DNA of 43,973 bases, taken from NCBI GenBank assembly GCA_025356595.1, contig JANXSQ010000306.1, positions 1 through 43,973 of the forward strand. Direction: 5' to 3'. A program made the translations under genes and the position numbers. The DNA comes from Janthinobacterium sp. (GTDB lineage Bacteria; Pseudomonadota; Gammaproteobacteria; Burkholderiales; Burkholderiaceae_D). Positions 32,457 to 39,906 of the stretch are shown piece after piece (position 1 is the stretch's first letter; each line of letters starts with the position of its first letter). The notes beneath the pieces were generated by a model, which worked only from the letters and a program-made list of their open reading frames with translations, was not told the DNA's origin and did no database searches.

Positions 32457-33023
32457 TCAGCGCGTGAGAAAGTTCTTCAACAGGGCGTGGCCGTGTTCCG
32501 AGAGGATCGATTCGGGGTGGAACTGCACGCCCTCGATGTCGAACACCCTGTGGCGCACGCCCATGATTTCACCGTCGTCGGTCCACGCCGTCACTTCCAG
32601 GCAGGCCGGCAGGGTGGCCCTGTCGATGGCCAGCGAGTGGTAGCGGATCACCGTGAAGGGGCTGGGCAAGCCCTTGAAGACGCCCACGCCGGTGTGCGCG
32701 ATGGCCGACGTTTTGCCGTGCATGACCTGCTTGGCGCGGATGACGTCGCCGCCGAAGGCCGCGCCTATGGCCTGGTGGCCCAGGCAGACGCCGAGGATGG
32801 GCAGGCGGCCGGCGAAATGATGCAGGATGGGCACCGAGATGCCGGCCTGCGCCGGGGTTTTCGGCCCCGGCGAGATGCAGATGCGGTCCGGGCCCAGGGC
32901 CTCGATCCCGGCCAGCGTGATCTCGTCGTTGCGCACCGTGCGCACCTCCTCGCCCAGTTCGCCGAAGTACTGCACCAGGTTGTAGGTGAAGGAGTCGTAG
33001 TTGTCGATCATTAATGTTGACAT
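32457..33023 (-). CDS. trpG: Anthranilate synthase component II, start replaced by an integrated element
   Basis: A class I glutamine amidotransferase of 188 residues. [10 protein letters not shown] carries the nucleophile cysteine and GVQFHPES the His/Glu pair; it feeds ammonia to TrpE. The protein begins [20 protein letters not shown]. The usual family start is [11 protein letters not shown]; that native start survives at 39954, beyond the integrated element. So the first four codons here (ATG TCA ACA TTA) come from the element and the rest from the chromosome. GAGAAA upstream is a weak ribosome site. Frame is fully restored, so function is likely kept. Confidence 0.95.
   Translation of the reverse strand: MSTLMIDNYDSFTYNLVQYFGELGEEVRTVRNDEITLAGIEALGPDRICISPGPKTPAQAGISVPILHHFAGRLPILGVCLGHQAIGAAFGGDVIRAKQVMHGKTSAIAHTGVGVFKGLPSPFTVIRYHSLAIDRATLPACLEVTAWTDDGEIMGVRHRVFDIEGVQFHPESILSEHGHALLKNFLTR
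32993..33011. repeat. Left attachment site core of the element
   Basis: AGTCGTAGTTGTCGATCAT, matched at 39927-39945 by the same sequence with one change (G to T at position 14). On the minus strand it is the trpG codons ATGATCGACAACTACGACT. The copy here continues into genuine trpG; the other continues into the element. Confidence 0.85.
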
Positions 33024-33183
33024 AGCGTTTTTCTCTATATTTTGCTTTGTAATCAAGCACTTATGAGCGACTAGCTTACAAATTTCGTTCAGAATCTAAA
33101 AATTGGGTTTTCATAGGAGAAACACAGCTTGGACAAGTCGTGATAGAGTCATTTTGTCCAAATTTTTGTCCAAGCGAGCAATT
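33012..33183. promoter_or_regulatory. Left end of element: new trpG leader and integrase upstream region
   Basis: On the minus strand TATAGA (complement of 33033-33038) lies close before the new trpG start and may be a -10, though no well-placed -35 is seen. TGTCCAAATTTTTGTCCAAG at 33155-33174 repeats at 39866-39885 with one change. A TTCAGAAT...CATAGGAGAAA...ACAAGTCGT series (33088-33141) also has a counterpart at the right end (39892-39932). These are probable recombinase arm sites. Confidence 0.5.
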
Positions 33184-34608
33184 ATGACCAAGCCGAAATT
33201 GTCCAAGCCAAAAAGCGAGGTTGTCAAATCACTACCTTCAAAAATTCCATATATCTACCCCTACAAGCTCCCCAGTGGAGAGGTTAGGTATCGGGTTCGC
33301 ATTCGTAAAAAAGTCTTTGCTGGCAAGCCTTTAGACACCCCCATAAACGAAGTTTATCACACTATAGAACAGGCCAAAAAGCGACTTTATGATTTAGAAT
33401 TTGGCAATGTTTTGCAAGAACGAGCAGAAATGTCACGGTTGATTTCCTTGGGTAGCTCAATAACAATTTCTGAGCTATTTGATGAATATCACAAGAAAAG
33501 ACTTAAAGATAAAAAAGATACAAAAAATTATAGAAGTAAACTAAATGTTATTGCTCGAACACTCATTGATTCAGAAGACAACAGAATTACAAAAGTAGCT
33601 AATTTCTCTTTTAATTTTAATGCTCATTTAGCGAATGAGCAAATAAAGTTTGGTGATTTTCATGTAAACAATTTTACTCTCTTGTTGCTTAATCGCTATG
33701 TAGAAGCACGATTGCAACAAGTTAAACCTCAAACTATTTCAAATGAAATAGTTTTGATAGGTAAAGTTCTTAAAGATAGTCACAACCTTTTTACACAATT
33801 AAAAAAAATTGAAAATCCACTTGATGGATTTGATTGGAAATCACTAAAACCCATTATTGTTTATCGTGATAAAAAAGTAAGAACAGACTCAAAAAAATTC
33901 ATTGAAAATATATTGCTCAAGAGAAGTAGAACAACAAATTATTATGATATGTTTCAGTTTCTTCACGAAACAGGTTGCAGAATTTCAGAAGCTTTATCTG
34001 TTCAAGTTAAAGATATTGATTTTGACACAAGAACAATTTTTGTAATCACAAAAAAGAACAAGCAACCAAGATATTTAGGTCTTTCACCTGTTCTTTTTCC
34101 AATAATAAAAAAACGGTGTGAAAACAAAACACCCACAGATCGAATTTTTTCTTATACAGTAGATACTTATGAAAGTAAGCTTACTCGTTTAAGACCTCAT
34201 TTTTTAAAAGCAGGTGTTGTTTTTAAATGGCATGATTTGCGACATAACTATATCAGTCGTCATTTGAACTCAAAAAATGTCTTGCAAATTATGCACGAAA
34301 TGGACATTAATGATATGCAATATTTTCAAAGTCAGTATCTTAATGTAATTCAATCGGAACAGGCAGCATTAAAAGTAGCTCAGTCAATCACATTAAACCC
34401 TAATGAGGTCGCTAATGCAGTCGGACACTTTGAGAACTTAAAACAAACCCAAGAATACACACACTACAGCCCAAGCCCTGAATTTTTGCAACCTAAGCAA
34501 ATTGACTTAATGGAGATTTTGAGAAAACAATCTGAACAACTTCAAATGCAACAAAAACAAATAGAAGAGCTAATTAAATTAAATCCAAAAAAAAAGCTAC
34601 ATTATTGA
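33184..34608 (+). CDS. Tyrosine recombinase/integrase
   Basis: A protein of 474 residues. The N-terminal half carries arm- and core-binding regions (LPSKIPYIYPYKLPSGEVRYRV is an AP2-like/arm domain start). The catalytic half shows the arginine in ETGCRISEAL, the lysine hairpin VITKKNKQPR, HDLRH (H-x-x-R), the histidine of NAVGHFENLKQ and the nucleophile tyrosine in YTHYSP. All catalytic positions are present. A coiled, Gln-rich C-terminal tail follows (KQSEQLQMQQKQIEEL). The ATG at 33184 is chosen; an upstream frame from 33103 overlaps end repeats. It should excise and integrate the element at trpG. Confidence 0.93.
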   Translation: MTKPKLSKPKSEVVKSLPSKIPYIYPYKLPSGEVRYRVRIRKKVFAGKPLDTPINEVYHTIEQAKKRLYDLEFGNVLQERAEMSRLISLGSSITISELFDEYHKKRLKDKKDTKNYRSKLNVIARTLIDSEDNRITKVANFSFNFNAHLANEQIKFGDFHVNNFTLLLLNRYVEARLQQVKPQTISNEIVLIGKVLKDSHNLFTQLKKIENPLDGFDWKSLKPIIVYRDKKVRTDSKKFIENILLKRSRTTNYYDMFQFLHETGCRISEALSVQVKDIDFDTRTIFVITKKNKQPRYLGLSPVLFPIIKKRCENKTPTDRIFSYTVDTYESKLTRLRPHFLKAGVVFKWHDLRHNYISRHLNSKNVLQIMHEMDINDMQYFQSQYLNVIQSEQAALKVAQSITLNPNEVANAVGHFENLKQTQEYTHYSPSPEFLQPKQIDLMEILRKQSEQLQMQQKQIEELIKLNPKKKLHY

Positions 34609-34659
34609 GAGAAAATTTCTCCAATCGTTTTATTTGAAACAATAAACTAGGGAAAAACC

Positions 34660-35448
34660 ATGGGAATTTTTGATTTTTTTAAATCATTGGCTAAAAAAGA
34701 ACAACCTGCCAACATAAGCACTACTCCGCCTCGCCACGATAATTTAATTCCAACAATAAAGGCAGAAAAGGAGGTTTTTGAATGCTACGACGAAGTTTTT
34801 AAAGAAATGATCTGCGACATTTCTGGTTTATCAGAAATTGAGACGAAAGAAATTCACTCCATTATAAAAAAATGCGATGGTGGATTCCTAAATATGGGCG
34901 GTTATCAAGCCATTGTATGGAAAAAATATTTCAAAGGCCGAGATTGGAAATGGAATGAATATGAAGAATGGAATAGAAAATTTTTAAAAATTGGAAGATT
35001 TCCTACTAACTTTCCATTGAAAAAAGCATTCATACCAGCAACGACTGAGGACGCACTGAATCAATTGAAAGTCAGTGACCTGAAATCATTATTTGCCGTA
35101 TGCCAATTGACTGTTCCGAGCAAAGCGAAGAAAAAAGAGTTGATTGATAGTCTTAAATCGATCCCCAATATAGACAGTAACTCATTAGTATCATTTAAAA
35201 TTGAAGAGCTAAACGGTCGATTCAACTACGGTCTTTTCTCGCTACTAATGAGGACTATAAATTTTAGAGGGATAAATTTATATGAGTTCAGAAGATCTAA
35301 CAGGGCTGGAATAAAAAAATTCAAAATATTATATGTTTTTGAGGAAGATAAAGAGTTTGTAGAAATGGCATTAAAATTGAAGCCAAATGCGCTGCACCCT
35401 ATTTTTCCCTCTGATATGAGCATAAGGCAACCTATAGTTGAATTCTGA
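34660..35448 (+). CDS. Hypothetical protein with SAP-like motif
   Basis: An AT-rich gene for 262 residues that I do not recognise. Starts MGIFDFFKSLAKKE, an amphipathic helix. Residues about 132-167 (LNQLKVSDLKSLF...KAKKKELIDSL) have the helix-turn-helix shape of SAP domains, which bind DNA. The rest is mixed helices and strands, rich in Lys and Phe, with no signal peptide or membrane helix. It begins 51 bp after the integrase, and 14 bp before the next gene, so the two cargo genes likely form an operon. Function unknown. Confidence 0.75.
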   Translation: MGIFDFFKSLAKKEQPANISTTPPRHDNLIPTIKAEKEVFECYDEVFKEMICDISGLSEIETKEIHSIIKKCDGGFLNMGGYQAIVWKKYFKGRDWKWNEYEEWNRKFLKIGRFPTNFPLKKAFIPATTEDALNQLKVSDLKSLFAVCQLTVPSKAKKKELIDSLKSIPNIDSNSLVSFKIEELNGRFNYGLFSLLMRTINFRGINLYEFRRSNRAGIKKFKILYVFEEDKEFVEMALKLKPNALHPIFPSDMSIRQPIVEF

Positions 35449-35462
35449 AAAGGATAGAGAAA

Positions 35463-35867
35463 ATGATAATAAAAAAATGGTTTAAAAAATTTATAGAAAA
35501 AATATTTTTTAACAGGAAAAAAGCACTTTTATTTTGCACAATAATTTCTGTTTTTTCTTATTTTTTAGAATCATGTCTTAAAATTAATAACCTTTTCTCT
35601 TCGTCTGGAGCAATATTTACAATAGCGGGACTTTTTCTTAATATTAAGCTAACTGCTCATTTTCACCTTAAGCTACCTAATGGCAATGATTTAGGCATTG
35701 ATAGTAAGCATGCCATGATTACAGGCAGGTTTTCCTTTGGAGGTAATGAATCCCAAAGTGAGAAAGAGATTATAGTCAGGGAAGTTGAAAGTGACGAAAT
35801 ATGGGGAGCGACTCTTATGGTAGTTGGAACATTAATTTGGGGATATGGCTCTTACTTAATAATATGA
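35463..35867 (+). CDS. Hypothetical small membrane protein
   Basis: A protein of 134 residues. A basic start (MIIKKWFKKFIEKIFFNRKK) leads into hydrophobic segments at about 21-37 and 46-63; a soluble middle (about 66-112) and a last membrane segment (about 115-133) follow. I do not recognise the family. AGGATAGAGAAA gives a ribosome site. It sits 14 bp after the SAP-like gene and ends before a strong terminator. A paired soluble plus membrane protein can indicate a defence or entry-exclusion unit, but nothing in the sequence proves it. Confidence 0.7.
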   Translation: MIIKKWFKKFIEKIFFNRKKALLFCTIISVFSYFLESCLKINNLFSSSGAIFTIAGLFLNIKLTAHFHLKLPNGNDLGIDSKHAMITGRFSFGGNESQSEKEIIVREVESDEIWGATLMVVGTLIWGYGSYLII

Positions 35868-35881
35868 ATTCCTGTTTAACA

Positions 35882-35910
35882 AAAATGCCAGTCATATAGA
35901 CTGGCATTTT
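35882..35910 (+). terminator. Rho-independent terminator after cargo genes
   Basis: Twelve-base perfect stem AAAATGCCAGTC/GACTGGCATTTT with a five-base loop, followed by ATTTTA. It closes the integrase-cargo unit. Confidence 0.9.
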
Positions 35911-35924
35911 ATTTTACCTCACTA

Positions 35925-35952
35925 TTGACAATTTAAAGATATTCAATAAAGT
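35925..35952 (+). promoter_or_regulatory. Promoter-like sequence upstream of non-coding region
   Basis: Perfect TTGACA at 35925-35930, 16-bp spacer, TAAAGT at 35947-35952 (four of six consensus positions). It sits between the terminator at 35882-35910 and an ORF-free region of about 650 bp. Confidence 0.5.
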
Positions 35953-36379
35953 AAGATAGCAATCCCCCGATTGGCTATTAAATAATATTAAAAATCTTAT
36001 GATTGTCAAGACCTAATAAATATTAAATTGCCTTAGCGAGAGATTGTTATGGCAATTTTTTTATGCGTCGGTTAATTCCCACGATTCGAAATTTTGCTAA
36101 TGCGAATAGTTTGTATGAAGGCAGGTTAAAAATAGTCAGGTAATATCTGATAACTGTAAATCCCCCCAGACAGGTAGCGACACTATTAATATAGTGAAGT
36201 AGGCTAGAATGAGATTTAAACAAAGCCACATTGAGAGTCTAAAGGTCCAACCAAGTTTAAGCTGTGTTATTACGGTGAATGGACTAAACAGAAGTTATTA
36301 ACAATCTTCTGTCCCGATATGTAGTGAAACATTTAGGGAAATGATACCCACTTAAAAATTAAAACATTTTTCGGTAGGG

Positions 36380-36442
36380 AGTCTTTTCCCTTCTTAGTAG
36401 TGACTGAGCAAAGCGAAGGAGCACATAAGAAGGGAAAAGACT
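36380..36442 (+). repeat. Long hairpin, 17-bp perfect stem
   Basis: AGTCTTTTCCCTTCTTA at 36380-36396 and its exact complement at 36426-36442 enclose a 29-nt loop with GAGCAAAGCGAAGGAGC. It is the strongest structure in the putative RNA. Confidence 0.85.
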
Positions 36443-36585
36443 TGTGTTTACTATGATCTAAAGAATGCATGTTAATAGTATATCAGAAGTTATATTAAAT
36501 ATTGAACAAGCAAAGAGTAACTCGTAAGAGATTTACGATAGTAAATAAAAAAGGAAACGGCAAAAATTTACACTGACCAAATACG

Positions 36586-36611
36586 AAAGACACTCATTGA
36601 GTGTCTTTTTT
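36586..36611 (+). terminator. Rho-independent terminator between RNA region and minus-strand genes
   Basis: Ten-base stem AAAGACACTC/GAGTGTCTTT with a three-base loop and T6. It ends the plus-strand transcript and could also stop the convergent small genes. Confidence 0.9.
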
Positions 36612-36639
36612 GTTTTAGAAGACTGAGCGAGTCAGTCAG

Positions 36640-36807
36640 TCATTTTTCACTATCGTGATCTATATTCTTTAAATTTTCTTCTTCAATCTCTTTAAGAATT
36701 TCGTCATAAACAGACTCCCAGTCTTCATATGTGTGCAATTCATTTTTGAGCTCTTTAAATGTTTCTTCACTCACTAACTTTTTAACTTCAAGTATTACAT
36801 TACTCAT
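36640..36807 (-). CDS. Small acidic protein of the element
   Basis: A protein of 55 residues, MSNVILEVKKLVSEETFKELKNEL..., strongly acidic and helical (EILKEIEEENLKN). The ATG at 36807 has GGAG upstream (AGGAGATATAAAA). It follows the RHH-like gene by 25 bp on the same strand. Could be a second component of a regulator or antitoxin pair; no family recognised. Confidence 0.65.
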   Translation of the reverse strand: MSNVILEVKKLVSEETFKELKNELHTYEDWESVYDEILKEIEEENLKNIDHDSEK

Positions 36808-36832
36808 TTTTATATCTCCTTTTAGTTTATTT

Positions 36833-37210
36833 TTATACTTTCCAATCGAACTGATCAATTATTACTTTTTTGTTTTGTGCATTAGCTGAAAAATTTAGCT
36901 CAATGAGATCAATAATTGTAGTTTCAATTTCTTTTTCATATTCAATTGATAATTGAGTAAGTTTTTCATAAACTTCGTTGCCAAGAATTTTTTCTAGCAA
37001 AGCTAATTTTTGTTTTTTTTCTTTTTCAATAAATGTATCTACAGCATTACGAACCACTAAAGACATACTTGATTTACTAGTTTCAATGTGTTCTTTGGTT
37101 AAATATTCGACTTGGTCAAATCTCAAAAAGACAGAAATTTTTAAATGCTCTTTTGTAGATTTGGGTTTTGGTTTTTGATTTTCAACTATTTCTGGTTTTT
37201 GTTTTTTCAT
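36833..37210 (-). CDS. Ribbon-helix-helix-like DNA-binding protein
   Basis: A protein of 125 residues. A Lys/Pro-rich start is followed by KISVFLRFDQVEYLTKEHIETSKSSMSLVVRNAVDTFIEK (about residues 25-65), which has the strand-helix-helix pattern of CopG/ParG-type repressors; a helical tail follows. GGAGAC lies before the ATG at 37210. It diverges from mobC across a repeat-rich spacer and may repress mobilization or act as a partition/antitoxin protein (inference). Confidence 0.68.
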   Translation of the reverse strand: MKKQKPEIVENQKPKPKSTKEHLKISVFLRFDQVEYLTKEHIETSKSSMSLVVRNAVDTFIEKEKKQKLALLEKILGNEVYEKLTQLSIEYEKEIETTIIDLIELNFSANAQNKKVIIDQFDWKV

Positions 37211-37522
37211 AAAAGTCTCCTGGTTTTTCTTATCGTAGCAATCATAAAAAAAAGAACAAGAGTTCAATGATATCGACTTGTCGGAGAAAAGAAGACAATA
37301 ATAGATTTTTTACCTGTCGGATTTTATCCGATATCGAATATTAGCTATTCTATTTACAAAGAAAAATAAAAAGCTATGATTAAAACAAGTGCAAAAAAAG
37401 AGTCAAGCAAGGCTACTATATGACACGGGCTAAAATAATTTTCAATTATGTTTAGCTCTCTCATATAGACTTTTCTGGGGGTTCCCCAGTCCCCTAAAAA
37501 CAATAAAAATAAAGGCAAAAAA
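37211..37522. other. Divergent spacer with candidate oriT
   Basis: About 310 bp without a gene between the RHH-like gene and mobC. It holds TCGGAT/ATCCGA (37317-37331) and, 34 bp before mobC, CTGGGG-GTT-CCCCAG (37475-37489) followed by TCCCCT. A G-rich hairpin immediately upstream of mobC and relaxase genes is the expected place for an origin of transfer. Promoters for both directions must also lie here. Confidence 0.45.
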
Positions 37523-37942
37523 ATGCAGAAAAAAATAAAATCAGGAAGAACAAACGACGAACATATCTACAAAAGAACATACAGCTTGGACATTAAATTA
37601 AGTCCATACGAAAAAGATTTAATCGAAAATAAATATAGTCAAGAAGGTTTTAACTCAATGTCAGCATATGTTAGAAATTGCATTTTTAACGGGACAGAAG
37701 AAAGAATTGACAATTATTTGACTGAAAGATTTAACTTTAAAATATTGCAACAACCATTTTTGACAGAGCTAAATCGAATTGGTAGCAATGCAAATCAGTT
37801 AGCGAAAAAAGTAAATTCTAATAAATTTTTTACTAAAGAAGAAAAAAATACTATCAACAATCAGCTTGAAAATCTGATTGAGGAAATGAAATCTATAAAA
37901 AATTTAATTGAGTCACAGACAAAAAATAATAAAAATATGTGA
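37523..37942 (+). CDS. mobC: MobC-like mobilization accessory protein
   Basis: A protein of 139 residues. YSLDIKLSPYEKDLIENKYSQ is a ribbon-helix-helix start, and FLTELNRIGSNANQLAKKVN (about 86-105) is the hallmark of MobC (PF05713-type) relaxosome proteins, which open oriT DNA for the relaxase. AAAGG precedes the ATG. The stop overlaps a GTG of the relaxase frame, indicating coupled translation. Confidence 0.85.
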   Translation: MQKKIKSGRTNDEHIYKRTYSLDIKLSPYEKDLIENKYSQEGFNSMSAYVRNCIFNGTEERIDNYLTERFNFKILQQPFLTELNRIGSNANQLAKKVNSNKFFTKEEKNTINNQLENLIEEMKSIKNLIESQTKNNKNM

Positions 37943-37950
37943 GAAAAATT

Positions 37951-39504
37951 ATGGCAATAATGAGCTTTAACAAATCTTCAAAATCGATTATGAGTGCGAT
38001 AAATTATTTTGAGTCGGATACTGATCACACGAATACAGTAAGAAAATTTAAGCCAATTGCAATTTTTGGCGATAAAAATAGTATCGAGAAAATAGAAAAT
38101 TTAGCGAGAGAATCTGGCATTGAAAACACCCATTCTTCTTTGGCAATTTCATTTCGTGACAATGAATTTTCTGAATTTAGAAATTCTGACGGTTCTTATA
38201 ATGAAGAAAAATTAGTCGTAGCAATGAAAGAAATCGTAAAAGATTTTAGAGAAACTTGGTTCGCTGGTTTGAAAAACCCAGACAATTTTTCTGACTTTTG
38301 GAACATACATACAGACAAAGGAAATGTAGAATTAAACTGCGCATTTTTAAAAATGGAATTAAGTACAGGAAAGTCATTTAATCCTTTCCCCCCTGGCGAG
38401 CTAAACCAAGATATGCGAGATTGTTATGTTGATTTACTTAATGATAAATTGGGTTTTGATAGAGTGATAAGAAATCCTTTCTCGTTAGCTCATAATGATT
38501 TAGAGTTGAAAGATATACAAAACCCAAGCGAAACAGCCAAACGACAAAAAAACTTTGTTAAACCCAAAAAAGATAAAATACAAAATTTTCTCACTTCTCA
38601 AGTTTTAGATAAGAAAATTAATTCGAGAGAAGAACTAATCAGGGTTTTGCAGAAAAATGGAGAAGTAAAATTTTTAGACAAAGAAAATGAAAAGGACAAA
38701 TATAACTATATCTCATTTATCCCGACTGGCTCAACAAAAGCTATGAAACTTAATGGACCAATGTTTAAAAAAGATGCTAATTTTGACGAGCTAAGAAATG
38801 AACACAGAACTAATCAAGCTATCGAAAAAAACGACTCATTAAAGCAACTATCTAATGAAGAAAAAGAGTCTAAACAAGAGAAGTTAAGCAAGCATATAGA
38901 AATAGAAAAAAGCTGTAATGAGAAGTTAAAAAACTCAGGAATCAAAAAAATTAAGAAGAACAGCAGTAGAAAGTATTTGCCGAAAAGTAAAAAATTAGCT
39001 ACAAAAAAAGTTACTTCCTCAAATGAAAAAGTAACTCAAACTAAGCAGTCAGCAGAGAATAAAAATGATAGTATCAAGACTATTGATAAAGCTAATGATA
39101 TAAAAAAATTGTCTGAAAATAAGTCTATAAAAGAAAACTTGTATAAATCGTCAAATCAAATAAAAATAAAACCTGCTATACAGAATAAAGAAGACAGCCA
39201 AAAAAATAGCACGGCTTCAATATCTTCATTTAGCGCAGTAGCATTTAACTCAAGTTCTGCACTAATCACGGTTCAAATCAATTCAATCTTATTTTCAAAA
39301 CTCAATCTTGAAATGCAAATTGGTCAATTGAGTCATTTCAAAGAAAGTGATATTAAGAAAATTTTTGAACTAAAACAGAAAATTGCAGAACTTCAACAAC
39401 AAATTGAAACATTGAAAGCAAAGCAAGAACAATCAGCAGAGTCTGCATTGATTGCTAATGCTAAAAAGTTCAAAAATAGTGGTGGCTCAAAAATCGGCAT
39501 TTGA
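37951..39504 (+). CDS. Relaxase (mobilization nuclease)
   Basis: A protein of 517 residues from the ATG at 37951; a GTG at 37939 inside the mobC stop is an alternative. The N-terminal relaxase domain (about 1-200) has a candidate catalytic tyrosine in INYFESDTDH, THSSLAISFRD and the metal-histidine region WNIHTDKGNVELNCAF, then TGKSFNPFPPGELNQDMRD. The C-terminal half is Lys/Ser-rich and low complexity, ending in a coiled coil (KQKIAELQQQIETLKAKQEQ). The histidine triad is less canonical than in MOBP/MOBQ, so the MOB class is unclear. It nicks oriT and leads the strand during transfer. Confidence 0.85.
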   Translation: MAIMSFNKSSKSIMSAINYFESDTDHTNTVRKFKPIAIFGDKNSIEKIENLARESGIENTHSSLAISFRDNEFSEFRNSDGSYNEEKLVVAMKEIVKDFRETWFAGLKNPDNFSDFWNIHTDKGNVELNCAFLKMELSTGKSFNPFPPGELNQDMRDCYVDLLNDKLGFDRVIRNPFSLAHNDLELKDIQNPSETAKRQKNFVKPKKDKIQNFLTSQVLDKKINSREELIRVLQKNGEVKFLDKENEKDKYNYISFIPTGSTKAMKLNGPMFKKDANFDELRNEHRTNQAIEKNDSLKQLSNEEKESKQEKLSKHIEIEKSCNEKLKNSGIKKIKKNSSRKYLPKSKKLATKKVTSSNEKVTQTKQSAENKNDSIKTIDKANDIKKLSENKSIKENLYKSSNQIKIKPAIQNKEDSQKNSTASISSFSAVAFNSSSALITVQINSILFSKLNLEMQIGQLSHFKESDIKKIFELKQKIAELQQQIETLKAKQEQSAESALIANAKKFKNSGGSKIGI

Positions 39505-39550
39505 CAAAGCAAAAAAACGATATAAACGATTTATACCGTTTCACACACAA

Positions 39551-39649
39551 AAAACGGTCTAGAACGACCGTAGAGCGATTTTTGGCATTGAGTGCTACAT
39601 GCCACTAGATTGCTAAAAAAGTAGCTCTACGGTCGTTCTAGACCGTTTT
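39551..39649. terminator. 26-bp inverted repeat with nested palindromes, likely bidirectional terminator
   Basis: The arms at 39551-39576 and 39624-39649 are perfect complements. Each arm holds its own hairpin ACGGTC-N6-GACCGT. On the plus strand the first is followed by AGAGCGATTTTT; on the minus strand the second is followed by AGAGCTACTTTTTT. So either strand has a hairpin plus T-run: one ends the relaxase transcript, the other should stop transcripts entering from trpE. Confidence 0.7.
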
Positions 39650-39823
39650 GGTGTTGCTTTTGCTGTTGCTTTTAAACCAGCTCGTCTGGTTCTTCTAATT
39701 CAGGGGTTGCTGTTGCTGTTGCTGTTGATTTTGTTGTACCGAATTCTGCACAAACTGCCTCGTGTTAACACCTTAAAAAACCAACTTAGGACCGTGGGAC
39801 ATACTTTCCCACCACCCTGGTGA

Positions 39824-39852
39824 GTTGTTATTTTGCTATGCAAAATAACAAC
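39824..39852. repeat. 13-bp perfect hairpin
   Basis: GTTGTTATTTTGC (39824-39836) and GCAAAATAACAAC (39840-39852) with a 3-nt loop; close to the right end arm repeats, possibly a second block to trpE readthrough or a protein site. Confidence 0.8.
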
Positions 39853-39865
39853 TTTGAGGAATTTC

Positions 39866-39885
39866 TGTCCAAATTTCTGTCCAAG
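39866..39885. repeat. Right-end arm repeat
   Basis: TGTCCAAATTTCTGTCCAAG, same direction as the copy at 33155-33174 (one change). The unit TGTCCAA occurs twice within each. Likely recombinase arm sites. Confidence 0.65.
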
Positions 39886-39906
39886 TGATTTTTCAGAATT
39901 CTTTTC

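Larger units (their letters stand above)
35959..36611 (+). ncRNA. Putative large structured non-coding RNA of the element
   Basis: About 650 bp with no credible reading frame, bounded by a promoter-like sequence at one end and a strong terminator at the other. Many perfect short inverted repeats point to RNA structure: AAATTGCC/GGCAATTT (36025-36058), CACTAT/ATAGTG (36181-36196), ACAGAAG/CTTCTGT (36288-36312), a 17-bp stem (36380-36396 with 36426-36442) and TCGTAA/TTACGA (36522-36539). Blocks of ordinary composition with GNRA-like turns alternate with AT-rich linkers. The size and mobile context recall large ornate RNAs of phages and islands, but I cannot assign a class. A replication or regulatory role is also possible. 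Confidence 0.5.

Noticed and set aside
33103-33183. Earlier start for the integrase
   Set aside because: The extension runs through the TGTCCAA arm repeats and has no ribosome site; the ATG at 33184 starts a typical Lys-rich N-terminus.
36047-36229. 60-codon minus-strand ORF in the RNA region
   Set aside because: No ribosome site, no coding-like composition, and it crosses several perfect stems; a chance frame.
35925-36611. Retron-like msr/msd locus
   Set aside because: A long hairpin is present but no reverse transcriptase gene exists anywhere in the element.
39651-39736. CRISPR-like or coding repeat from GTTGCT units
   Set aside because: The units are tandem 6-mers without spacers and lie in a non-coding end region; simple slippage repeats. 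No CRISPR array was found in the window.
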